Positions 8,038 through 16,650 of a stretch of 64,000 nt of DNA are shown piece by piece. The stretch covers positions 1 through 64,000 of the forward strand of contig NKIW01000012.1 in the NCBI GenBank assembly GCA_002256205.1. The letters run 5' to 3'. The notes under the pieces are model-generated. The model was not told the origin of the DNA and did no database searches. It saw only the letters and a list, made by a program, of their open reading frames with translations. Position numbers and translations under genes: made by a program. The stretch is from Rhizobiales bacterium PAR1 (lineage in GTDB: Bacteria; Pseudomonadota; Alphaproteobacteria; Rhizobiales; Beijerinckiaceae). Within the stretch, counting starts at the first letter, position 1; the number at the start of each line of letters is the position of its first letter.

Positions 8038-8970
8038 ATGAGCGGCACACCGAGGCCACGCTGGCAGATTGTTGCGCTGCTGATGCTGATTTCTACTGTA
8101 CTGGGCAGCAACCACGTCGCAGCGCGGATCGCCTTCGACCATGGCGCGAATGTCGTGACGGCTGTTGCGATCCGCTCGACCGGCACCTCGCTGGCGCTTT
8201 TTCTGGCGCTCCGGCTTTCCGGCGTGTCGCTCCTGCTGCCGCGGATGGTTCTGGCGCGCGGGCTCTTTATCGGCCTGTTGCTGACCATCCAGAGCCTATG
8301 CCTTTATTCCGCTGTCGCGCGCATTCCGGTGGGACTTGCGCTGCTGACCTTCAACTGCTTCCCGCTGCTTTTCGCCGGTATGACATGGCTGATCGAGGGA
8401 CGGCGCCCCTCTAACCGCACCCTCCTGTTCATGCCAGTCGCGCTAGCGGGCCTCAGCCTCGCCCTCAACCTGTTTGGAGGAAGCCTGAGCGCGCCAGATG
8501 GCAAGATGCAGGAAGGGGTATTGCTGGCGCTAGGTGCCGCGCTATCCTTTTCCACCGTGCTGCTGTTGTCCGAACGCTGGCTCGGCGCGCTCGACGGTCG
8601 CTTGCGTAGCTTGCTCATGATGATCACGATCGCGGTCATTGCGAGCCTCGGCGGTTTTGCCACGGACGGGTTCGCCCTGCCGCAGGATAGAATTGGCTGG
8701 ATCGCGCTCGCGACCCTTACGCTCTTTTACGGAACGGCGATCTCCGCGCTTTTTGTCGTGCTGCCGCGCATCGGCATTCTTAACAACGCCTCGGTGATGA
8801 ACTTCGAGCCCGTCGCCGCGCTTCTCCTCGGGGCGCTCATCCTTGGTCAGACGATCACGCCGCTTCAGGTCGTCGGTGTGGTGATCGTCCTTGGTGCGAT
8901 GCTTGGCATGGCAAGTGGAAAACCGGCCAGTGGCGGGGCGGCCTCGAAAAAGCCGCCCGCTGAAGGCTGA
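8038..8970 (+). CDS. EamA/DMT-family transporter
   Basis: The 310-aa product has ten hydrophobic segments in two EamA repeats (about 10-145 and 160-295), the plan of the drug/metabolite transporter superfamily. The second repeat ends with NFEPVAALLLGALILGQTI, the usual EamA closing motif (EPVxAxLxGxxxLGE-like). Members export amino acids or other metabolites, or in some cases import them; the substrate cannot be read from sequence. The ATG at 8038 has only a weak ribosome site. It stands alone between the cfa pseudogene and the convergent TRAP genes. Confidence 0.88.
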   Translation: MSGTPRPRWQIVALLMLISTVLGSNHVAARIAFDHGANVVTAVAIRSTGTSLALFLALRLSGVSLLLPRMVLARGLFIGLLLTIQSLCLYSAVARIPVGLALLTFNCFPLLFAGMTWLIEGRRPSNRTLLFMPVALAGLSLALNLFGGSLSAPDGKMQEGVLLALGAALSFSTVLLLSERWLGALDGRLRSLLMMITIAVIASLGGFATDGFALPQDRIGWIALATLTLFYGTAISALFVVLPRIGILNNASVMNFEPVAALLLGALILGQTITPLQVVGVVIVLGAMLGMASGKPASGGAASKKPPAEG

Positions 8971-8982
8971 ACTTTCGACCGG

Positions 8983-10320
8983 TCAGGGGCAGATATACCC
9001 CGTTCCGCCCGGTGCTTTGAAACACCCGACCGATTCCGGAATGACCTGCTTCGGGAGCCAGAGAACCGCCTTCGGGAAGTAGATCGTGAAGCCGATTGTC
9101 AGCAGGAATATGACGTAAATCGGCAATGCCGCGCGGATGGCATGTGAGAACGGCACCCCGACAAACTTGGACGCCATCAGCAGCACCAGCCCGTAAGGTG
9201 GGGTGATAAGCCCGAAGGCCAGCGTCACAATCAGCACGACGCCCATATGGACCGCGTTAATGTCACCGGCCTGCGTCAGCACAGTCACCAACGGCATGAA
9301 GATGATGATGGTCGGCACAGGCTCGATGAAGTCACCGACAATGGTGAAAAGCAGCACCAGCATCAACATGATGAGTTGCGGATCTGTTCCGGCGACGTCC
9401 GTTATCCAGCCGGAAATGACCATCGGGCCGCGCAAATATGCCAACACAAAACCGAAGGCGGAGGCCGCGGCGATGGTGATCAGCGGCAGCGAATAGATCA
9501 ATCCGGCCTGGCAGAAATCATGTGGCAATTTGCGGATGTGGCCAGGATTGAGGAACGGCACGATCACGAAAATGATCCAGCAGACAGCGACAACGCCAGC
9601 TTCTGTCGGCGTGAAATGGCCTGAGAGAATGCCGCCGAGCAAGATTACCGGGATCATCAGGGGCAGCGTCGCCGCCTTGGTCACGTCCGTGAACTGGGCG
9701 AAGGTGGCGCGCGGACGACGAAACCCGACCGGCCCAAAGAAATAGCAAAAGATCATCAGACCTACCGCGATCATCAGGGCGGGCGCAAAGCCGGCCATGA
9801 ATAACCCCGTGATCGAAACATTGCCGACCGAGCCGTAAACGACCGCCGTGATGCTTGGTGGAACGAGTGCGGCGATAGTCGAGGCGGCGGCGATCAGCGC
9901 TGCGATGAAGGCCGGCTTGTAGCCCTCCTTCTTCATTGGCCCGGACAGCGCCCTGCTCATCACGGCCACGTCCGCCGACGTGGAGCCGGACATCTCGGAA
10001 AAGAACATACTGAAGACGGTGACGACCTGTGAAAGCCCGCCGCGCATATGCCCGACCAGCGCCAGCGAGAAGTTCGCGATTCGGACAACAACGTTCGAGG
10101 AACTCATCAACTCGCCGACCAGCAGGAAGAACGGCACCGCCAGCAGAGCCTCAGAATCCACCCCGTCAAACATCTTCTGTATGATCGAGGCCATGGAAAT
10201 GTCGGTGAAAATCGCGCCGATAAAGACGCCAGCCATCAGCGAGAAGGCCACGGGAACACCCATATACCCGAAAGTCAGGAACATCACCGTCATCAAGGCG
10301 AGAATGAAGGCGGGGTTCAT
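8983..10320 (-). CDS. dctM: TRAP transporter large permease (DctM)
   Basis: A 445-aa, roughly 12-helix membrane protein of the DctM family, with MFLTFGYMGVPVAFSLM at the start and repeated SGSTSADVAVMSRALSGPM and PPSITAVVYG motifs that form the transport core. It carries out sodium-coupled uptake with the small permease and a periplasmic binding protein. The start overlaps the dctQ stop by 4 bases and has GGAAG before it. It is the last gene of the minus-strand set dctP-dctQ-dctM. Confidence 0.93.
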   Translation of the reverse strand: MNPAFILALMTVMFLTFGYMGVPVAFSLMAGVFIGAIFTDISMASIIQKMFDGVDSEALLAVPFFLLVGELMSSSNVVVRIANFSLALVGHMRGGLSQVVTVFSMFFSEMSGSTSADVAVMSRALSGPMKKEGYKPAFIAALIAAASTIAALVPPSITAVVYGSVGNVSITGLFMAGFAPALMIAVGLMIFCYFFGPVGFRRPRATFAQFTDVTKAATLPLMIPVILLGGILSGHFTPTEAGVVAVCWIIFVIVPFLNPGHIRKLPHDFCQAGLIYSLPLITIAAASAFGFVLAYLRGPMVISGWITDVAGTDPQLIMLMLVLLFTIVGDFIEPVPTIIIFMPLVTVLTQAGDINAVHMGVVLIVTLAFGLITPPYGLVLLMASKFVGVPFSHAIRAALPIYVIFLLTIGFTIYFPKAVLWLPKQVIPESVGCFKAPGGTGYICP

Positions 10321-10907
10321 GTTGACTTCCTGACTGTTTCAGCTTGGCCGAAAGCATCCGCAAGTGCGGCTGCGCCAGCCTGCATTTCGATGACATCCTT
10401 GTGATCAAACCCGTTTCGCCAGCCATTGACGATTTGCTCAAGCGAGAACAGCACGATCAGCACACCGGAGATCGGAATGGCGGCGTAGAGCGAGGCGATC
10501 GGCGTCAGCGAAGGCATGCGAAAACTGCCGAAGCCGCGCAGGAAATTCTGGTAGCCGTAAACGACCATGCAGACCGCTACCACCAGCGTGACGACGCGCG
10601 TGATGACCTCGACCCAAAAACGCATGCGTCCATGCAAGGTTTCCGACAACGCAGTCAGGCAAAGATGGTCATTGCGTCGCGTGGCGACGGCAGCCCCGAT
10701 GAAAACGCCATAGATGAAGAAGGTCGAGGTTACTTCCTGCAACCAGAGCCATGGCCGCCCGGCAATGCGTGTCGCTATGTCGAAAACGACCGAGGTCGAG
10801 AAGGCAAAAAGCGTGAACCCGCAGAGCATCATCAGGATGTTCTCGAGCGGATCGAGCACCGCCCATTTCAGATGCGGCTGTCGCCGCGAGACCAGAGAAT
10901 GCGCCAT
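10317..10907 (-). CDS. dctQ: TRAP transporter small permease (DctQ)
   Basis: A 196-aa protein with four hydrophobic helices (about 18-38, 55-77, 98-120 and 138-160), the DctQ topology. WLQEVTSTFFIYGVFIGAAVATRRNDH matches the family signature around helix 2. The ATG at 10907 has AGGCGGG 5 bases upstream; an ATG at 10919 and a TTG at 10940 are possible but have poorer sites. It lies between dctP and dctM and overlaps dctM by 4 bases. Confidence 0.88.
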   Translation of the reverse strand: MAHSLVSRRQPHLKWAVLDPLENILMMLCGFTLFAFSTSVVFDIATRIAGRPWLWLQEVTSTFFIYGVFIGAAVATRRNDHLCLTALSETLHGRMRFWVEVITRVVTLVVAVCMVVYGYQNFLRGFGSFRMPSLTPIASLYAAIPISGVLIVLFSLEQIVNGWRNGFDHKDVIEMQAGAAALADAFGQAETVRKST

Positions 10908-11027
10908 ACCCGCCTGCATGATTGAGTGTTTTAAGACCAAGCCTGATTGTTTCAGGGAATGGGTTGCGGCGCACTTCGAGAGCCCTGCGCCGCAACAGAT
11001 TGGCCATATTTGACCGAGATAACCCGC

Positions 11028-12035
11028 TTACTTGATGGCGCGGATAATCTTGGCGACCTTGGTCGCGTGCGGGCCGAGTTCGGTCGCGAACTTGTCGAGG
11101 AAGGGCTCGGAAAGCTTCGCAAAGCCCGAGCTGTCGACATCCGAGACGACTTTGACGCCGATGGATTTCAGCTTCTCGACCGACTTGTGCTCGAGTTCGA
11201 GCGCGAGTTTGGGCTGCGTGCGCGCGACCTCGTCGGCGGCGGCCTGCACCCAGCCACGCTGTTCGGGAGTCAGACCCTGCCAAACCTTGTCACTCACCCA
11301 AACGAGGCTGTTGTTCGCCTCGTGATTGGTGATCGAGAGCACCGGCGCCACCTCGTAGTGCTTGTTTGCGAGATAGACGTTGATGCCGTTCTCCGCGACA
11401 TCCACGACGCCGGTTTGCAGCGAGGTATAGACGCTGCCGAAGGGCATATGGACGGTCTGCGCGCCATAGGCGGGGAAGGTCGCATCCTCGGTCGGGGTCG
11501 CCTGCACGCGGACCTTGAGGCCCTTCATATCCTCGACCTTGCGGATTTCCTTCTTGGAATACATGCTCCTCAGACCGAGCGTCGCCACCGCGATCACATG
11601 CGCGCCCGGCACGGTGTCGTCGATCATCTCGCGCACCGCCTTCGAGAGGTCCGGGCTGGCAAGCGATTTGATCAGGTGATCTTCCGAACGAAACAGGAAA
11701 TGCAGCGACATTACGCCAGCCTGCGGCGAGACGGTCGCGGTGTTGGCCGAGGAGGTGATCGCGAAATCGACGTCACCGGATTTGATCATCTGCAGAAGCT
11801 GTGGCTCCTGACCCAGCTGACCGCCAGGAAACTGATCGATGGTGATGGTTTTCTTCGAGAGTTCAGCGAGCTTCGCGGCGAAGATATTGCCGGCGATATG
11901 ATAGCCGGTATTCAGCGGCTGGTCGTAGGCGAAGCGGAAGCGGCGTGGTTCTTGCGCTTGAGCAGCAACAGACGCCATACCGGCGAGCAGTCCCAGAACA
12001 GCGCCACAGAGAAGCGGACGACGTGCGATCATCAT
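11028..12035 (-). CDS. dctP: TRAP transporter periplasmic substrate-binding protein (DctP)
   Basis: A 335-aa protein with a cleavable signal peptide (about 1-27, ending AQAQ). The DctP fold is shown by FPGGQLGQEPQLLQMIKSGDVDFAI near residue 68-92 and GLKVRVQATPTE at about 168-180, which contains the Arg that clamps the carboxylate group in family members. The ligand is therefore probably an organic acid. GGGGGAAAC 5 bases upstream supports the ATG at 12035. It starts the dctPQM set; a fused CoA-transferase gene lies upstream on the same strand, which hints that the imported acid is activated to its CoA ester. Confidence 0.92.
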   Translation of the reverse strand: MMIARRPLLCGAVLGLLAGMASVAAQAQEPRRFRFAYDQPLNTGYHIAGNIFAAKLAELSKKTITIDQFPGGQLGQEPQLLQMIKSGDVDFAITSSANTATVSPQAGVMSLHFLFRSEDHLIKSLASPDLSKAVREMIDDTVPGAHVIAVATLGLRSMYSKKEIRKVEDMKGLKVRVQATPTEDATFPAYGAQTVHMPFGSVYTSLQTGVVDVAENGINVYLANKHYEVAPVLSITNHEANNSLVWVSDKVWQGLTPEQRGWVQAAADEVARTQPKLALELEHKSVEKLKSIGVKVVSDVDSSGFAKLSEPFLDKFATELGPHATKVAKIIRAIK

Positions 12036-12317
12036 AGGTAGTTTCCCCCGTTAGACTTTTTATTGAGGACAACCGAACACGGCGCGGGGGAATTGTAAAC
12101 CGCTGATATGTCTTGCACGCAGACAATATCAGAGGACATCGGCGCGACGCTCCGCTACCAGCGCGACAGCGGGCCGGTGCTCCATCCAGCCAGCCTGACG
12201 ATCAGGCATGGCGAACTGCTGCTGGAAGGGCCCTCCGGCGGGCCCATATGCGGGCAGTGATCGCACACCCCTCAGCCTCGGGTGCCATCCTGTCGCCTCA
12301 GCTCAAGACGCAGTCCG

Positions 12318-14309
12318 TCACCGGGCGGCGCGCTCGCGCGCCTCGCCTTCATTTCCAAAGAGATGGGGTGCGACACCGTGCTGGCGGAAGGTTTCCCCCA
12401 GCTTCATCCGAAGGAAGCCGTTGGTCGTGTAGCGCGACACGGTAGAATAGAAGCGTGCTTCCAGTCCCTTGACCATCTCGCCATAGGCATCGAGCAACTC
12501 GGGCGATATCGAGAAGTGGTCGTAGTTGACCACCGCCGGCACCGGGTGCCCGATCGGCACCAGGTGGCGCTCCGCCGTTTCGCGGATCGCCGCGATATCC
12601 GCCAGTGAACGCACGGCGAGGTGCTCGAGATTGATGAAAAACATGTCCTGGGCCGCGTCGTAGGCGTAGCGCGCGTCGAGCGGGATCGCGACGAGATCAC
12701 CGCGCAGCCCCATCGGCGCCGAGCGGAAGATGCGCTCGTCCATCAGCGCAGGATCTCCGGGGATCAGCGGCATGAAATCCATCAGCCTGAGGATATCCCG
12801 CTCGATCTCGATGCCCGGCGCGACCTCGATCAGGCTGAGGCCTTCCGGCCCAAGCGAAAACACGCAACGCTCGGTGACATAGAGCACGGGCTGGTGGTTC
12901 TCAGCCGCAAAACGCCCCGAGAAGGTGATATGCTCCACCTTTTCGACGAACTTGCGCGCGGTAGCCTCGGTGAGGATGCGCAAGGTGCCGTCGCCGGTGG
13001 CGATTTCCAGTTTTCCGGCGGTGAACGAACCGACGAAAACCACTTTTTTCGCCCGTTGCGAGATGTTGATGAAGCCGCCGGCGCCGGCAAGCTTGGGGCC
13101 GAATTTCGAGACGTTGAGATTGCCCTCGCGGTCGACCTGCGCAAGGCCGAGGAAGGCCATATCCAGCCCGCCGCCATCGTAGAAATCGAACTGATAGGGC
13201 TGGTCGATGATCGCCTGCGTATTCGAGGCCGCACCGAAATTGAGCCCGATCGCCGGAATGCCGCCGATCACGCCGGGCTCGGCGGTCATGGTCACGAGGT
13301 CGATGATCTTTTCCTCGTTGGCCACGGCGGCGATGCCATCGGGCATCCCGATCCCGAGATTGACGACGCTATTGGGGCGGAGTTCAAAAGCGGCGCGCCG
13401 GGCGATGATCTTGCGCTCGGTCAGGTCCAGCGGGGGGAAAGCATCGGCCTGAACGCGGATCTCGCCGGAAAACGCCGGGTTATATTGGGTCGCAAAGGTC
13501 TGCCAGTGGTTCTCCGGCCGCGCGACGACCACGCAGTCCACCAGCACGCCCGGAATCTTCACCTGTCGCGGGTTGAGGCTGCCCGCTTCCGCGATGCGCT
13601 CGACCTGCGCGATGACTATGCCGCCAGAGTTGCGCGCGGCCATGGCGATTGCAAGCGCTTCCAGTGTCAGCGCCTCCTTTTCCATGGTTAGATTGCCGTC
13701 AGGATCGGCTGTTGTGGCGCGGATGATCCCGACATGGATCGGAAAGGTCTTGTAGGCCAGGCATTCCGTCCCGCCGATGGTGATGCGCTCCACCAGTTCC
13801 TCGGTCGTGCGCGCGTTGAGCTTGCCGCCGCCGTTAAGCGGATCGACGAAGGTGTGCATCCCCACAGTCGTGATATGCGCGGGCCGATGGGCAGCGATAT
13901 CGCGGAAGAGATGGGTGATGACCCCCTGCGGCAGATTGTAGGCCTCGATGCTGTTGCTGATCGCCAGCTTCTGGAGTGCCGGCACAAGGCCCCAATGCCC
14001 GCCGATGACCCGCTTGACCATCCCGTCATGGCCAAAATGGTTCAACCCTTTGGTCTGGCCGTCGCCCTGTCCGGCCGCATAAACCAGCGTGAGATTGGCC
14101 GGGTGGCCCTGCGTCAGGGGATCATCGCCACGGCTCCTCAGGAACCGCTCTTCCAGCGCAAGGGCGATCTCCTCCGCGAAGCCGATGCCGACAAAACCGC
14201 CCGTGGCGACAGTGTCGCCGTCTCGGATCAGCGCGACAGCCTTTTCCGCCGTCACGACCTTACCCTTGGCGGCGTTGCGGGCCATCGGCATCGAAGGGGG
14301 TGTCGGCAT
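12318..14309 (-). CDS. Fused acyl-CoA:acetate/3-ketoacid CoA-transferase (YdiF/PCT-like)
   Basis: The 663-aa product has both family I CoA-transferase halves in one chain: the alpha-type half at about 5-280 ([13 protein letters not shown], then [13 protein letters not shown]) and the beta-type half at about 310-560. The [12 protein letters not shown] segment holds the Glu that forms the covalent glutamyl-CoA intermediate in this family. It transfers CoA between short-chain acyl-CoA and free acids such as acetate or 3-ketoacids. An extra tail of about 90 residues follows the second half. The ATG at 14309 is preceded by GGAAAA; the ATG at 14339 lacks a site. It is upstream of the TRAP genes on the same strand, separated by 282 bases (12036-12317) in which I see nothing certain. 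Confidence 0.9.
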   Translation of the reverse strand: MPTPPSMPMARNAAKGKVVTAEKAVALIRDGDTVATGGFVGIGFAEEIALALEERFLRSRGDDPLTQGHPANLTLVYAAGQGDGQTKGLNHFGHDGMVKRVIGGHWGLVPALQKLAISNSIEAYNLPQGVITHLFRDIAAHRPAHITTVGMHTFVDPLNGGGKLNARTTEELVERITIGGTECLAYKTFPIHVGIIRATTADPDGNLTMEKEALTLEALAIAMAARNSGGIVIAQVERIAEAGSLNPRQVKIPGVLVDCVVVARPENHWQTFATQYNPAFSGEIRVQADAFPPLDLTERKIIARRAAFELRPNSVVNLGIGMPDGIAAVANEEKIIDLVTMTAEPGVIGGIPAIGLNFGAASNTQAIIDQPYQFDFYDGGGLDMAFLGLAQVDREGNLNVSKFGPKLAGAGGFINISQRAKKVVFVGSFTAGKLEIATGDGTLRILTEATARKFVEKVEHITFSGRFAAENHQPVLYVTERCVFSLGPEGLSLIEVAPGIEIERDILRLMDFMPLIPGDPALMDERIFRSAPMGLRGDLVAIPLDARYAYDAAQDMFFINLEHLAVRSLADIAAIRETAERHLVPIGHPVPAVVNYDHFSISPELLDAYGEMVKGLEARFYSTVSRYTTNGFLRMKLGETFRQHGVAPHLFGNEGEARERAAR

Positions 14310-14454
14310 GGGCGTTTTCCGTTGAGCCTGCACCAGCATGTGCTGTATGCGGTTGTCTGTGGATTCAGCGTCTTTGATTTTGCCTCATTCGGCAAGTCGA
14401 CCGGGAAACAGGCCCCCGACAAGGGGAGAAAAGACCTCTGGACAAGAGGGTTTT

Positions 14455-14474
14455 AAAAGCGATAGGCCGCTTTT
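14455..14474. promoter_or_regulatory. Inverted repeat upstream of the formate dehydrogenase operon
   Basis: AAAAGCG at 14455-14461 is the exact complement of CGCTTTT at 14468-14474, with a 6-base spacer. It lies about 95 bases before fdsG in the 258-base gap that separates the divergent CoA-transferase and fdsG genes. A candidate -35 TTGAAC follows at about 14497. The dyad could be an operator; no LysR-type fdsR gene is next to it. Confidence 0.3.
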
Positions 14475-14567
14475 ATCATGTGTTTAAAACAATCGATTTG
14501 AACTGACGAAAAAATCTTCAGCATTATGATTCCATAGTCGCCGGAACAGGCGAATCCCGGAGGAAAA

Positions 14568-15083
14568 ATGGGCCTTCCCGCGCATTGGGATGATGGGCAT
14601 GCACAGGCCATCGTCGAGAAACTGAAGCATCTGGATGGCGCGACGTTGCCGATCCTGCACGCCTTGCAGGATGCGTTCGGCTATGTCGACGCGGCTGCGG
14701 TACCGATGATTGCGCAAACGCTGAACCTCTCGCGCGCCGAGGTGCAGGGCACCTTGAGTTTTTATCATGATTTCAAAGCCAAGCCGGCGATGGACCGGGT
14801 GATCAGGCTCTGCCGCGCCGAGGCCTGTCAGGCGCAAGGCTGCGAGAGCCTTGTCGAGCATGCGCGGCGGCACGGCATCGCGGTGGATGACCATGCGGCG
14901 GCGGCCGGCGCGAGCCTTGAAACCGTGTATTGCCTTGGCAATTGCGCGTTAGGTCCAGCAGCCATGGTCGAGGGCGAATTGGTGGGCCGTCTCGATGCTG
15001 TGCGCCTTTCGGCGCTGATCGAGGGTGCTTCGGTTGAGGACGTGATTGCCATGGCACAAGAACCGGTCGGAGAACCGGCATGA
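14568..15083 (+). CDS. fdsG: NAD-dependent formate dehydrogenase gamma subunit (NuoE-like)
   Basis: A 171-aa thioredoxin-fold 2Fe-2S protein. The cluster ligands are Cys82, Cys87, Cys122 and Cys126, in the NuoE/FdsG spacing. The N-terminal helical part (residues 10-70) contains LPILHALQDAFGYV and GTLSFYHDF, both typical of FdsG. In the soluble FdsABG core the gamma cluster lies beside FMN in the beta subunit. GGAGG 5 bases before the ATG gives a strong ribosome site. It is the first gene of fdsGBA-fdhD-fdsD and overlaps fdsB by 4 bases. Confidence 0.95.
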   Translation: MGLPAHWDDGHAQAIVEKLKHLDGATLPILHALQDAFGYVDAAAVPMIAQTLNLSRAEVQGTLSFYHDFKAKPAMDRVIRLCRAEACQAQGCESLVEHARRHGIAVDDHAAAAGASLETVYCLGNCALGPAAMVEGELVGRLDAVRLSALIEGASVEDVIAMAQEPVGEPA

Positions 15084-16639
15084 GCGTGGTGAGGATCTTT
15101 GTTCCTGGCGATGCGGCAGCGCTCTCGGTCGGCGCGAATGGCGTTGCGGCGGCGATTGCCCGCGAGGCGGCAGCACGCGGGATTGCGGTCGAGATTGTGC
15201 GGAATGGCTCACGCGGGATGCTCTGGCTGGAGCCGCTGGTTGAGGTTGAAACAGCCGCGGGGAGAATCGGTTACGGGCCTGTCGCGGTGCGCGATGTCGC
15301 CGGGCTGTTCGAGGCCGGTTTTGTCAACGGTGGTGCGCATCGCCTAGCGCTCGGGCGCATCGACGATCTCGACTGGATGAAGCGTCAGCAGCGGTTGACC
15401 TTTGCCCGCGTGGGCGTCACGGACCCGCTTTCGCTGGAGGATTACAAGGCGCACGGCGGCCTCAAGGGGCTTGAGGCGGCGCTCAGGCTTTCGGGTGCAG
15501 CAGTCGTTGAGGCCGTCCGCGCCTCGGGCCTGCGCGGGCGCGGCGGCGCGGGCTTCCCGACCGGCATCAAGTGGAAAACCGTGCTCGATGCCGAGGCCGA
15601 GCAGAAATACATCGTCTGCAACGCCGATGAGGGCGATAGCGGCACCTTCGCCGATCGCATGCTGATGGAGGGCGATCCCTTCCTGTTGATCGAGGGCATG
15701 GCCATTGCCGGTCTCGCCGTCGGCGCGACCAAGGGATTTATCTATATCCGTTCGGAATATCCGCACGCCTTCAAGGCGATGGAACGGGCGATTGCGGTCG
15801 CGGAGAAGGCGGAGGTGCTCGGCGCGTCGGTACTGGGCTCGGGTAAGGCCTTCACACTTGAGGCGCGACTTGGCGCAGGGGCCTATATCTGCGGCGAGGA
15901 AACCTCGCTGCTCGAAAGCCTTGAGGGTAAGCGCGGCGTGGTGCGGGCGAAGCCGCCGCTCCCTGCGCTGAAAGGCCTTTTTGGCAAGCCGACCATTGTC
16001 AACAATGTGCTCAGCCTCGCCGCCGTGCCGTTCATTCTGGCGGAGGGCGCGGAAGTCTATGCGGCCTGCGGCATCGGTCGTTCGCGTGGCACGCTGCCGG
16101 TGCAACTCGGCGGGAATATCAAGCGCGGCGGGCTTATCGAGCTGGCCTTCGGCGTTTCTCTGCGCACCCTGATCGAGGATTTCGGCGGCGGCACGCGTTC
16201 GGGCCGCCCGATCCGCGCGGTGCAGGTCGGCGGGCCATTGGGGGCGTATCTCCCCGCGCCGCAACTCGATATCCCGCTCGATTACGAGGCACTCGCGGGC
16301 ATCAAGGCGATGCTCGGCCATGGTGGGATCGTGGTGTTCGATGACACGGTGGACATGGCGAAGCAGGCGAAGTTCGCCTTCGAATTCTGCGCCAAGGAAA
16401 GCTGTGGCAAGTGCACACCCTGCCGCATCGGTGCGGTGCGTGGCGCAGAGACCGTCCAGCGCATCATCGACGGCACCGAGCGCGAGAAGAACCTGGGCGT
16501 GCTCGATGACCTCAACCAGTTGATGACCGACGCGTCGCTTTGCGCGATGGGCGGGCTAACCCCCATGCCGGTAATGAGCGCACTTCGCCACTTCCCCGAG
16601 GACTTCCAGCGGCCGGCGATGTCGGTTGCGGCAGAATAA
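15080..16639 (+). CDS. fdsB: NAD-dependent formate dehydrogenase beta subunit (NuoF-like, FMN and NAD site)
   Basis: A 519-aa flavoprotein. An N-terminal thioredoxin-like extension (about 1-100) is followed by the NuoF core: GRGGAGFPTGIKW for NAD binding, CNADEGDSGTFADR and GAGAYICGEETSLL for FMN and NADH. The C-terminal 4Fe-4S cluster uses Cys442, Cys445, Cys448 and Cys488. This subunit takes electrons from the alpha subunit and reduces NAD+. Start and stop are coupled to fdsG (ATGA overlap). It is 11 bases before fdsA. Confidence 0.95.
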   Translation: MSVVRIFVPGDAAALSVGANGVAAAIAREAAARGIAVEIVRNGSRGMLWLEPLVEVETAAGRIGYGPVAVRDVAGLFEAGFVNGGAHRLALGRIDDLDWMKRQQRLTFARVGVTDPLSLEDYKAHGGLKGLEAALRLSGAAVVEAVRASGLRGRGGAGFPTGIKWKTVLDAEAEQKYIVCNADEGDSGTFADRMLMEGDPFLLIEGMAIAGLAVGATKGFIYIRSEYPHAFKAMERAIAVAEKAEVLGASVLGSGKAFTLEARLGAGAYICGEETSLLESLEGKRGVVRAKPPLPALKGLFGKPTIVNNVLSLAAVPFILAEGAEVYAACGIGRSRGTLPVQLGGNIKRGGLIELAFGVSLRTLIEDFGGGTRSGRPIRAVQVGGPLGAYLPAPQLDIPLDYEALAGIKAMLGHGGIVVFDDTVDMAKQAKFAFEFCAKESCGKCTPCRIGAVRGAETVQRIIDGTEREKNLGVLDDLNQLMTDASLCAMGGLTPMPVMSALRHFPEDFQRPAMSVAAE

Positions 16640-16650
16640 GGAACAACGCC

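Noticed and set aside
12108-12260. A 50-codon open frame in the gap between dctP and the CoA-transferase
   Set aside because: No ribosome site, no recognisable domain, and open frames of this size are common by chance in GC-rich DNA.
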